From: CAVTJX01 sp963735175
GTDB lineage: Bacteria > Electryoneota > RPQS01
DNA: 15,900 nt
Assembly: GCA_963735175.1 (NCBI GenBank)
Contig: CAVTJX010000007.1
Span: 1 to 15,900 of the forward strand
Direction of reading: 5' to 3'
Shown: positions 6,255-14,220 of the stretch, piece after piece
Layout of the letters: each line of letters starts with the position of its first letter
Position numbering within the stretch: position 1 is the first letter of the stretch
The notes under the pieces: model-generated
What the model was told of the DNA's origin: nothing
Seen by the model: only the letters and a program-made list of their open reading frames with translations
Database searches by the model: none
Position numbers and translations under genes: made by a program

Positions 6255-7336
6255 ATGGGCAGTACGTTGAAGCCGCTCCAGATCGGCGAGCTGACGGCGC
6301 GGGTGCCGATTATTCAGGGTGGGATGGGCGTGGGAATTTCGCTCGCCGGCCTCGCGGCCCGGTCGCCAATGAAGGCGGGATCGGCGTCATCGCCGACGGC
6401 CGGGATCGGCATGAACGAACCCGATTTCTTCCGCAACTTCCTCGCGGCTAACGACCGCGCGTTGCGCCGCGAAATCCGCGCCGCCCGCGCCGCGACGACC
6501 GGCATTTTGGGCGTGAACATCATGGTTGCGCTTTCGAACTATGCGGACCTCGTGCGCGTGGCGATCGAGGAAGGGATCGACGTTATTTTTTCGGGAGCCG
6601 GGCTGCCGATGCATTTGCCCGAGCTGCGTCCGGCAACGTCGCGCACGAAACTGGCGCCGATCGTCTCCTCGGGCCGCGCGGCGGCGCTGCTCTGCCGGCG
6701 CTGGACGGAAAAATACAACTATCTGCCCGACGCAATGGTCGTCGAAGGTCCGCGCGCGGGCGGCCATCTGGGTTTCAAACTCGGACAGCTTACCGATCCG
6801 GCTTTTGCCCTCGAACGGTTGGTTCCCGAAGTGCTGGCGGCGGTGCAGCCGTTTGCCGAAAAGGCCGGAAAACCGCTGCCAATCATTGCCGCCGGCGGAC
6901 TGTATACGGGCGCGGATATTTACAAATATCTGGAAATGGGCGCGTCCGGCGCGCAGCTCGGGACGCGCTTCGTCGCCACCCACGAATGCGACGCCTCGCT
7001 CGAATTAAGCCGACGTATCTCGACGCTCACGAGGACGATCTGATGATCATTCACAGTCCGGTGGGCATGCCCGGACGGGTGATTCGCAACGCCTTCGTGG
7101 AAGCTTTGAACCGGGGCGAAAAAGAACCCTACCAGTGCCCCTATCACTGCATCGTCACGTGCGATTACCAGCACAGCCCGTATTGCATCGCGCTGGCGCT
7201 GATCAACGCGCATAAGGGGAATCTGAAGCACGGCTTTCCGTTTGCGGGAGCCAATGCGTACCGAGTGACGGACATCGTGCCGGTGAAGGAGCTGATGCGC
7301 TCGCTCGTGGCGGAGTATCAGCAGGCGGCGGCGTAA
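6255..7336 (+). CDS. Nitronate monooxygenase / 2-nitropropane dioxygenase-like FMN protein (frameshifted)
   Basis: About 360 residues. FMN TIM-barrel family that oxidises alkyl nitronates or, in FabK-like members, reduces enoyl-ACP. Motifs in order: VPIIQGGMGVGISLAGLA at the N-terminus, GVNIMVALSNYADLV, SGAGLPMHLPEL, VVEGPRAGGHLGF (FMN loop), IIAAGGLYTGADIYKYLEMGA and QLGTRFVATHEC (phosphate site). The C-terminal CPYHCIVTCDYQ..YCIALALINA cysteine cluster is typical of a bacterial branch of the family. Between about 6359 and 6396 the family sequence VANEGGIGVIA is in another frame, a local compensated shift. One T is missing near 7004 (SLE-FK-PTYLD), moving the C-terminal third to a new frame. 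ATG 6255 is used; TTG 6252 is closer to AGGA at 6239. Likely in one operon with the desaturase, so a lipid-related redox role is possible but unproven. Confidence 0.85.
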
Positions 7337-7367
7337 TCCCCGGGGAACGGCGGGGATCCGCAATGCG

Positions 7368-7403
7368 ACGCGGGCGGCGCATTCGGCGCCGCCCGCGTTT
7401 GTT
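7368..7403 (+). terminator. Intrinsic terminator after the nitronate monooxygenase
   Basis: A perfect 13-bp GC-rich stem pairs ACGCGGGCGGCGC (7368-7380) with GCGCCGCCCGCGT (7386-7398) across a 5-nt ATTCG loop. A short T-rich tail (TTGTT) follows. It closes the desaturase-NMO unit. Confidence 0.8.
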
Positions 7404-7424
7404 ACATTTCAGTCACAGGCCGAC

Positions 7425-7453
7425 AAGGGCGGCCACCGATTAGCCGCCCTTTA
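7425..7453 (+). terminator. Second terminator-like hairpin
   Basis: AAGGGCGGC (7425-7433) pairs with GCCGCCCTT (7443-7451) around a 9-nt loop, 26 nt after the previous terminator. Only a three-T tail follows, so this may be a back-up terminator or a processed 3' structure. Confidence 0.45.
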
Positions 7454-7859
7454 CTCGCACGTTGTTGCACCCTCCGCTCTGTGCCTGGCGCGCGGCAGCG
7501 ACAGCACAGACCTCGCGATGCAGCGTGAGAAAATGGTATTTCGGAAGCGTTGCCTCCTGCTATTGCATTTTGCAAGGGCTGTGCCGGATACGGTGGATGG
7601 ACAGCGTGGAATTGAGATCATACGATCAATTGTATAATTTATAAAGCGAAACAGAGCATTTTGCCACTTTTGTGGGTGCTTAATATGCACTGCGAAGATC
7701 TCCTTTATGCAGGTTTAATAGTGCTATATTTGCATTGTTGTGTGCGAATATTGCAATGTACCCGTTCCGGTAGCACCTTTGGAACTATGCCGCCCGCTTG
7801 GACAGTCACCGGAATGCGTCCCGGTCGAGTCTTTGAAATTCACCCCTTAATGCCACGCT
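7454..7859 (+). other. Noncoding region with low-GC patches, candidate promoters
   Basis: About 400 bp with no convincing gene: short open frames lack an RBS and any family resemblance. Parts are clearly richer in A+T than the surrounding genes. A TATAAT at 7633-7638 with TTGAGA at 7612-7617 (15-bp spacer) is a possible promoter. TATATTTG at 7725-7732 fits the Bacteroidetes -7 form TAnnTTTG, with TTTATG 17 bp or so upstream. Either would leave a leader of roughly 100-220 nt before the HD gene. Several TTGCA/TGCAA words occur (7563-7575, 7731-7738, 7752-7757), but I see no clear repeat unit. Confidence 0.35.
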
Positions 7860-8444
7860 ATGTTGTTTAGACCCAGGAAACTCTCGCCGCGCTTTGAAGC
7901 TGCCTTGCACCTCGCCCTCGAACTGCACAATGGCCAGCTCCGCAAAGGGACAGCGACACCCTACATCTCGCACCTCTTGGCGGTGGCGAGCCTCGTGCTG
8001 GACTATGGTGGCGGGGAAGACGCAGCGATTGCCGCACTGCTGCACGACGCGGTTGAAGATCAGGGCGGGCTGGCGACCCTGGAGCGCATCCGGCGCGAGT
8101 TCGGCGCGGACATCGCCGCCGTCGTTCAGGCGTGCAGCGACTCGCACTCGTTGATTAAGTCCCCGTGGCGCGGTCGCAAAGAAAAATTCATCGCGAGTCT
8201 GCCGGCGGCTTCGGACGCGGTCCGGCTGATCATCGCCGCGGACAAGCTGCACAACGTTCGCAGCATCCTTCAGGATTATCGAATCCACGACGAAAAAGTC
8301 TGGAACAAGTTTATGGGCGGCCGCGAGGGCACGCTCTGGTACTACCGCGCGGCCCTCAACGCGCTGCGTCAGACGGGGACGACGCCGATCCTCGATGAGC
8401 TGGAACGCGAACTACTGGACCTCGAGCGCCTGGCCGAGGCATAG
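7860..8444 (+). CDS. Stand-alone HD-domain hydrolase, (p)ppGpp hydrolase-like (small alarmone hydrolase)
   Basis: 194 residues, uninterrupted. The HD_4/RelA-SpoT-type hydrolase motifs are complete: ALELHNGQLRKG..PYISH (residues 19-38), LLHDAVEDQGG (60-70), and AADKLHNVRSIL (126-137). Candidate metal ligands H38, H62, D63 and D128, with E66/D67, have almost the same spacing as in the RelA/SpoT hydrolase domain (24 residues between the two His, about 65 to the last Asp). No synthetase, TGS or ACT domain follows, so this is a single-domain hydrolase like MESH1-type proteins. It likely removes the 3' pyrophosphate from (p)ppGpp in the cytoplasm, or acts on a related nucleotide. ATG 7860 lacks a good Shine-Dalgarno, unlike its neighbours, so the start is less certain. 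Own terminator at 8483-8512. Confidence 0.85.
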   Translation: MLFRPRKLSPRFEAALHLALELHNGQLRKGTATPYISHLLAVASLVLDYGGGEDAAIAALLHDAVEDQGGLATLERIRREFGADIAAVVQACSDSHSLIKSPWRGRKEKFIASLPAASDAVRLIIAADKLHNVRSILQDYRIHDEKVWNKFMGGREGTLWYYRAALNALRQTGTTPILDELERELLDLERLAEA

Positions 8445-8482
8445 TCGCTTTCGTCAATCCGCCGCAACCTCCGTCGCATGAA

Positions 8483-8512
8483 ATGCGGGCTTCACCAGGG
8501 GCCCGCATGTTT
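8483..8512 (+). terminator. Terminator after the HD hydrolase
   Basis: ATGCGGGC (8483-8490) pairs with GCCCGCAT (8501-8508) around a 10-nt loop and is followed by GTTTC. The T-run is short but the position, 38 bp after the stop, fits. Between here and 8726 I see no convincing gene. Confidence 0.6.
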
Positions 8513-8726
8513 CGGTTCCCAAAAGGCTGGTTTCGATTGGAGGAGATCGGGCGGTCGCCAATGGGCGCCGGCAATGGCCCTGCCTGGCGGGCGCCGGTTG
8601 AGCTCACATTTCCCCGTGCATAGCCGCCAACAATACGTTGTTTGTCCGCAAGTTAACAAGGATTGCCCGGGCGTTCAGTTCAGCCCGGTATCGGTTGCGG
8701 GATTTTTCTCAAACCTTATTTCATTC

Positions 8727-8759
8727 TTGACATTCTGGTAAAGTTATACGTACTTATAC
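8727..8759 (+). promoter_or_regulatory. Candidate promoter of the YbjN-domain gene
   Basis: A perfect -35 TTGACA lies at 8727-8732. Two TTATAC words, at 8744-8749 and 8754-8759, form a 10-bp direct repeat. Neither gives an ideal -10 spacing (11 or 21 bp), so the exact -10 is unclear. The region is A+T-rich and about 100 bp upstream of the YbjN start. Confidence 0.35.
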
Positions 8760-8862
8760 CCACTTAGTGACGCTTCTGTGACTCTGTTTTTTCGCCGCTA
8801 ACAAGGCATTTTGGCCGTCCCCGCTGATCTCCCATGTGACTTTTGACCGTGAGATTCCGCCG

Positions 8863-9370
8863 ATGTCAACCCCCGAATACGGACCATTGCTCAGCACACT
8901 CCTCCAGTTTCTGGATGAGATCCAATTCCGCCATGCCGCTCCGCAGGTTGTTATCGATGATCAGGGCCGCGAGCGCTTTCGCGTCAATACCGGCATCCAC
9001 TGCGAGCGGGGGGTGTACAAAGTCTCCGTGTTGGGAGACGAAACGGGCAAAATCCTCGCGTTTTATGCGATCAGCCCCTTGACGGTGCCGCCTTCGCGGG
9101 TGGCGGAAACGGCGGAGTTGATTACCCGCATCAACTATGGGCTGTCGATAGGGAATTTTGAATTGGGCTGTGACGATGGCGAAGTGCGCTTTAAGACCAG
9201 CATCCCCACCAACGGCACACCCCTGACCTATTCCCTGCTGCGGTCGCTGCTGTACACGGGCCGGGGATATGCTTGAAGCCTTTGCTCCGGCGCTGGAAGC
9301 GGTGATCACGGGTGATTCCTCGCCGCAGGAAGCCAACGCCGCCGTTCGCAATCCGGAGAATGCCAGTTAA
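8863..9370 (+). CDS. YbjN-domain protein (one frameshift near the C-terminus)
   Basis: About 169 residues when read across one extra G near 9265. It resembles the YbjN family (small cytoplasmic proteins with a type III chaperone-like fold, sometimes called sensory transduction regulators; biochemical role unsettled). Visible features: N-terminal helix EYGPLLSTLLQFLDEIQF, a beta-rich middle (QVVIDDQGRERFRVN; VYKVSVLGDETGKILAFYAI), a helix AETAELITRINYGLSIGNFEL, strand GEVRFKTSI, and after the shift DMLEAFAPALEAVITGDSSPQEA, the family's last helix. ATG 8863 gives MSTPEYG; GTG 8836 in the same frame is a longer alternative. Read without correction it would stop at 9276. It stands alone between its own promoter candidate and terminator. 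Confidence 0.75.
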
Positions 9371-9406
9371 CGACGCTCCCGGCGCGAGCGTTTCTTTCGC
9401 CGTCTG

Positions 9407-9434
9407 GGGCGGACAGCAATGTCCGCCCATTTTT
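9407..9434 (+). terminator. Intrinsic terminator after the YbjN-domain gene
   Basis: GGGCGGACA (9407-9415) pairs perfectly with TGTCCGCCC (9420-9428) closed by a GCAA tetraloop (GNRA class), followed by ATTTTTATT. A strong intrinsic terminator. The next 210 bp (9435-9646) hold no gene I can support. Confidence 0.85.
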
Positions 9435-9646
9435 ATTGGTTTTGGGCGGCGGGAAGTCGCTTAAATGACCAATCCGTCGATAGAGGCACAGGGCCGGGCC
9501 AGAATCATTACGGTGGAGGCGCAAACGAGAGGCATAGGGGAAGGTCATGACTGTTGGTGACGGATCGCGAATAATAAATTCATAAAAACAGAGTTGTTAG
9601 ATACGGCTGGGTCACCAGACCTATTTCACGGGACCGCGATTTAGCC

Positions 9647-9675
9647 TTGCACAGAGGTATTATGGTAAGTATATT
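9647..9675 (+). promoter_or_regulatory. Candidate promoter of the secreted multi-module protein
   Basis: TTGCAC (9647-9652), 17-bp spacer, TATATT (9670-9675, 5 of 6 to consensus). It would give a leader of about 80 nt ending in the strong AGGAGGAG (9750-9757), 6 nt before ATG 9764. The leader holds a small hairpin, GAGGC/GCCTC, at about 9725-9738. Confidence 0.4.
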
Positions 9676-9763
9676 AAGCCGAATCATCATGTGAACTATC
9701 TGTAACATTTGCCGCAACCAAACAGAGGCGTCCGCCTCGCATACGTTTCAGGAGGAGATTTTT

Positions 9764-12700
9764 ATGAAGAAAATCGGACTGGTGTGTATCCTGCTGGTGG
9801 TTATGAGCGGATTGTGTTGGGCGCAGACAGGCTGGGACCTGAATTCTGCGACGACCCCGACCAAGGAAATGACGCCTGCCACCATCGAGCCAGAAGGACG
9901 AGGCTCCGGCCTCGGAGAAGGCGGAATGGACCGTGCCGATGGCGCTGCCGAAGCGGCTCCGGTGGCGGCGTTCCCGCTTGCGGCGTATCTCGCGCCAGCA
10001 GACGTCGATTATGCGGCGCTGGAAGCCGAAGCCGCAACATTGACGGAAGAAATTCTGGCGATCAAGGCCACGGGCCGCGTGCCTTCTGACGCTCTTTATG
10101 AGCAGTTGATGCAGAAGGAACGGGTGTTGTTTGGCCGCGACCATGATGTGTCCAGTCTGGACCAGGGCGCGGAAGACTGCTCGGCGCCGACGGTTATCCC
10201 GGCCAGTGACAATGTCGCGTTTTGCGAAAGCGGCATCATGGGCACGACGGATGACTGTACTATTGGCGCGTACACCGGTTACAAAGACGTGTTCTACCAG
10301 TTCACCCCGACCGTTACGGGAGCCTATATTATCTCCAACTGCGGCAGCGTGGGCGACCTGTATATGAAAATCTGGAACACCGCCTGCTGCGGCGCAGCGG
10401 TCTGGAAACTGAGCGACGACAGTTGCGGCGGTGTGGATCCGCTGTCCCATCAAGTCTTGACCGCTGGCGTAACCTATTACTTTGAAATTGGTTACTACAG
10501 CAGCACGCAAGTCCAGGATGCCTATAACATGAACCTCTGGGGTCCGCTGGAAATCGCGGCCCCGCCGGTTCCGGCGAACGACGTGTGCGCGACGGCAACG
10601 CCGATCAGCGCTCCGATTTCGATTACCGGTACGTTGCTTGGCTCGGCCTCGGAAACCCAGAGCATTACCTGCGGCGGCACGACCCAATCCTATTGGGGCG
10701 TGTATTATTCGATCGTGGGCAATGGCAGCTTCCTTACGGCCCGCACGCAGAATAACTGCTCGAGCTTCAATTCGCGCGTCCGTGTCTACAAAGGCACCTG
10801 CGCCGCGCTGGTGTGCGTGGGCGGCAACGACGACGCCACCCCTCCGGGAAGCACCGGCCTGTCCTCCTACTCGTGGTGTGCTGATGCCGGCGTGACCTAT
10901 TACATCATCGTCAGCAGCTATAATACCGCGGCGGTCTATAAAGGCCCGTTCACGCTGGACGTTACCGAAGGCGCGCGGTGCGCGTGTGACGAGATCCCGC
11001 TGTGCGGCGATCCGCGCGAAACCGAGCCGAACAACACCTGCGCCACCGCGGATGGTTTGACTCTGAACTGCGAAGAGTCGACGGTATTCGGTCTGCACTG
11101 CGCCGAACCCGACTCCGATTTCTACCGCATCGTTGTCCCGGCCGGACGCGGCGCGGTTGTCAAAGTGTATGACGGCGAAGGGTGCACGACCTACCCGCCG
11201 ACGAAGGTGACGACGAAGTGGTACACCGGCGCCTGCGTGGCCTCGGGCAGCAACAGCACCGCCGCCAAGGCGTTCTCGCGTTGCGGTATGGCGACGGACA
11301 CCACGGTTTACCTGTGCGTGCTGGACTACGGCGCAGCGACGCCGCTGAACCGCGCGGCTTACAAGGTCGTCGTGGAATGTGTGGATACCGTTGACAACGA
11401 CATCTGCTACAGCGCGATGCCGGTGGACGTTCCCTCCCAGACACCGGGCAACAACTTCTGCGGCGCAACCTATGACGCGGGCCTGCCCGCCTGCGCCGGG
11501 ATTGGCTTACCGCTCACCGGCAACGGCGGCGTCTGGTACCGCGTGACCGGCAACGGCCACACGCTGACGGGCCGACCTCTGCACGTCGAGCTTTGACACA
11601 CGGATGATCGTTTATACCGGCAACTGCGACGCGCTCGTCTGTGTCGGCTCGAACGACAACGGCGGTCTCGTCCTCCCGTGCAACACGCTGGGCTCCAAGG
11701 TTTCGTGGTGCAGCACCAACGGCTGGGATTACTTCATCCTCGTCTACGGCTACAGCAGCACCTATTTCGGCAACTTCGTGCTGAACATTTCGGACGGCGA
11801 ACTTTGCGCGCCGCCGCCGAACGAATGCTTGTGTCGACGCGATCGAAGTCGGCGCCCCGTCGTCGACCAACGGTTACACGAACTTCGGCGGCATTGACGC
11901 CCCGACTCCCTTCTGCTACGGCACGCCGGCCACCCCGGGCGTCTGGTACAAGGTCAAGGGCAACGGCCACGAACTGATCGCCGGTCTCTGCACCTCGTCG
12001 TTCGACACCAAGATGAACGTGTGGAGCGGCCCGGATTGCGCCACGCTGACCTGCGTCGGTGGCGACAATGACGCTTGCGATGTCCCCAACACGCAGGGCT
12101 CCAAGTATACCTGGTGCAGCGTGGTGGATGTGTGGTACTGGATTCTTGTTTACGGCAGCAGCACCAGCATTCCTTCCGGCACGTTCACGCTGACCATCGA
12201 AGACAATGGTTACTGTGGACCGGCGGAAAATGACCTGTGCGCGGGCGCGACCCTGGTTGCCATTCCGTCGGCGACGAACGGCACGACGAAATACAATACG
12301 CCCGACACGGTCCCGGTTTGCGCCACCTACGCCCCCACGGCCACCAACCCCGGCGTGTGGTACAAGGTGATCGGTAACGGCAATTTCCTGACCGCCGACC
12401 TCTGCGCCAACTACAACTTTGACAATCGCTTGAACGTGTACAGCGGCGATTGCGAAACGCTCGTCTGCGTCGATGCCGACGACGACGACTGTTCGGCGAA
12501 TTCCGGCGCCACAGTAACGTGGTGCAGTGACCCGGGCGTGGTCTACTACCTGCTGGCCTACGGCTACAGCACGTATTTTGGCACGTTCACGCTGACGATC
12601 ACCAATGGCCTCAACTGCCATGTCGACTGCCCGACGTATACGGCCTGCGGCACCCCGGCCGAGACCGAACCGAACGATGCCTGCGCCAATTCCGCCAACT

Positions 12701-14062
12701 TCCTGACGCTGGCCTATGCGGTCGACGGGTCACCGCTCGACTACTACGGGACGATTTGCCCCGCCGCGGATGTGGACTACTGGTATGCGCCGGCGATTCC
12801 GCTCGGCTCGACCCTTACGATTACCCTGTTCGAAGGCACGGATTGCAGTTCCGCCTCCTCCGCAGTGAAGATGTATGGCGCGACGGCGACGGATGGCACC
12901 TGCACGACTCCGGGCACCACGGCTCTCAGCCCGGCTGTGCTGGGTGGCTGCACCCCGTTCACCGGCGGCTATGTTGCGGTGAAGAAGGTCACTGGCTACG
13001 AGAACAAGTACAAACTCCAGGTAACCTGGACACCGGCCCCGGCTTGCCCGCCCGTTGTACTTCCGAACCAGTATAGCCTGGCGCGTCGTCGGTCCGATTG
13101 CGGACAATACCTTGGTCTTCTATCCGATCAATGTGCCGATTCAGTATCACATCACGGATCTGAATGTCCGCATCACCCTGTTCCATTCCTATGTGGGCGA
13201 CGTTGATGTGTACCTCGTGACTCCGTGGCTGGATACGCTCGACATGACGACGGCCAATGGCGGCGGCGGCGACAACTTCATCAACACGGTGTTCGATGAC
13301 GCGGCGGCCACCTCCATTACCACCATCACATTGGGCGATGCGCCCTACACCGGCAGCTATCAGCCCGAAGAAGCGCTGGCAGCGGTCAATCAACTGAATG
13401 CGATGGGTATGTGGCAGTTTGGTGTCGGCGATCATGCCGGTGGTGACGTTGGTTCGTCCTACTGCCTCACCCTCGAGTTCGAGTATGACTACATCCTCGC
13501 CGTCGAGCTGACGAATGGATTCGTGGCGACTCCCGGCAACGGCAGCGTGTCCCTGTCCTGGGCGACCGCTTCCGAAACTGACAATGCCCGCTTCGACATC
13601 CTGCGTGACAATGAGGTCATTGGCACGCGGAATGGCCAGGGCACAAGCAGTTCGCACACCGAGTATTCCTTCACGGACGAAGGTCTCAACAACGGTCGCA
13701 CCTACACGTACAGCCTCGTGGCTGTGACGGCGCACAGGGCGAGCGCGCCACGGTGGCGACGGTCAGCGCCATGCCGTCCATGATGGCCGGCCCGGTGACC
13801 GAATATGCGCTGCGTCAGAACTATCGCGAATCCCTTCAACCCCACCACCACGATCGCTTTCGATCTGCTGGAGAACGGGTTCGTGACCCTGAAGATCTAC
13901 AACGTCATGGGTCAATCCGTGGCGACGGTAGTGAACGGCACGATGAACGCGGGACGGCATTCGGTGGCGTTTGACGCCAGCAACTTGTCTTCGGGCGTTT
14001 ACCTTTACCGCATCGAAGCCAATGGCTTCAGCGCTGAGAAGAAAATGCTGCTCATGAAATAG
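9764..14062 (+). CDS. Large secreted multi-module protein with P-domain and T9SS type A sorting domain (several frameshifts)
   Basis: About 1,430 residues when read across five single-base indels (near 11566, 11829, 13075, 13735 and 13826), which together restore the start frame. Residues 1-20 are a signal peptide (MKKIGLVCILLVVMSGLCWA). Residues 21-135 look like a pro- or linker region. Then come seven Cys-rich beta-sandwich modules (about 139-1096): one divergent first module, four of type I (GVWYKVxGNG..L..LC...F..R..VY.G.C..LVCV...W C..G..YYI) and two PPC-like type II (ETEPN..CA). A P-domain follows (about 1104-1240; VRITLFHSYVGDVDVYLVTP, YTGSYQPEEAL), then an Fn3-like domain and the sorting tail (NPFNPTTTIAFDL; GQSV; LSSGVYLYRIEA). 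No protease or other catalytic domain is visible. Expected to be exported by Sec, then T9SS, and displayed or released at the cell surface, as an adhesin or stalk. Start: AGGAGGAG 6 nt upstream. First 611 codons are uninterrupted. Confidence 0.85.
10576..13050 (+). repeat. Intragenic repeats: type I and type II beta modules
   Basis: Six modules of about 120-140 codons inside the secreted protein. Type I units lie near 10576-10983, 11390-11808, 11818-12216 and 12226-12620. Type II (ETEPN/PPC-like) units lie near 11020-11385 and 12661-13050. The order is I-II-I-I-I-II. Each type I unit begins with an Asn-Asp/Glu-x-Cys and shares GNG, a Tyr/Trp-x-Gly-x-Cys strand, LVCV or LTCV, and a Trp-Cys pair. 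The repeats are diverged at DNA level, so they are old duplications rather than an unstable tandem array. Confidence 0.75.
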
Positions 14063-14089
14063 GCAGCGTACGCAACTTGTTGAAACCCG

Positions 14090-14124
14090 CAGCGGCGGCC
14101 TTTGGGCCGCCGCTGTCTTTTTTT
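14090..14124 (+). terminator. Strong intrinsic terminator of the secreted-protein gene
   Basis: CAGCGGCGGCC (14090-14100) pairs perfectly with GGCCGCCGCTG (14105-14115) across a 4-nt TTTG loop, followed by TCTTTTTTT. It lies 28 bp after the stop codon. Confidence 0.92.
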
Positions 14125-14220
14125 AACGAAGAACGAAGAACGCGGAACGAAGAACGGAAGATGAAAAGCGCCAGGACAATTGTCCCGGCGTTTCTTCGTT
14201 CTTCGCTTTTCGTTCTTCGT
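14125..14220. repeat. Imperfect inverted repeat of AACGAAG units between convergent genes
   Basis: The left arm (14125-14168) is built of AACGAAG/GAACGAAGAACG units. The right arm (about 14190-14220) is rich in the complement, CTTCGTT. The centre is a perfect 12-bp palindrome, GGACAATTGTCC (14174-14185), extended by GCC/GGC. It directly abuts the mutS2 stop codon, so it may act as the 3' structure or terminator of mutS2. Translating it gives the NEERRTRNEER type of low-complexity string, which I recall from dispersed intergenic repeats in other genomes. Confidence 0.7.

Noticed and set aside
7462..7690. Small open frames in the noncoding region, both strands
   Set aside because: No Shine-Dalgarno, Cys/Arg-rich random composition, no recognisable motif.
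8478..8741. 87-codon plus-strand open frame after the HD hydrolase
   Set aside because: It overlaps the terminator at 8483-8512, has no RBS and ends in the next promoter region.
9435..9548. Minus-strand open frame reaching into the YbjN terminator region (9306-9548)
   Set aside because: It runs through a strong terminator and the YbjN coding end; no RBS or motif.
3994..9853. 15-bp word CTGAATTCTGCGACG shared by gene F (3995 region) and the secreted protein (9839 region)
   Set aside because: Single short match in unrelated codon contexts with no flanking similarity; chance or codon bias is enough.
9674..11098. Long open frame on the minus strand (474 codons) opposite the secreted protein
   Set aside because: Composition is Arg/Gly/Ala-rich antisense shadow; the plus-strand frame has signal peptide, RBS and clear modules.
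11734..12621. 295-codon minus-strand open frame
   Set aside because: Antisense of type I repeat modules; no independent start signal or family resemblance.
10576..13050. Modules as DNA-level tandem repeats prone to slippage
   Set aside because: Similarity is visible in protein but DNA is diverged, so recent expansion is not supported.
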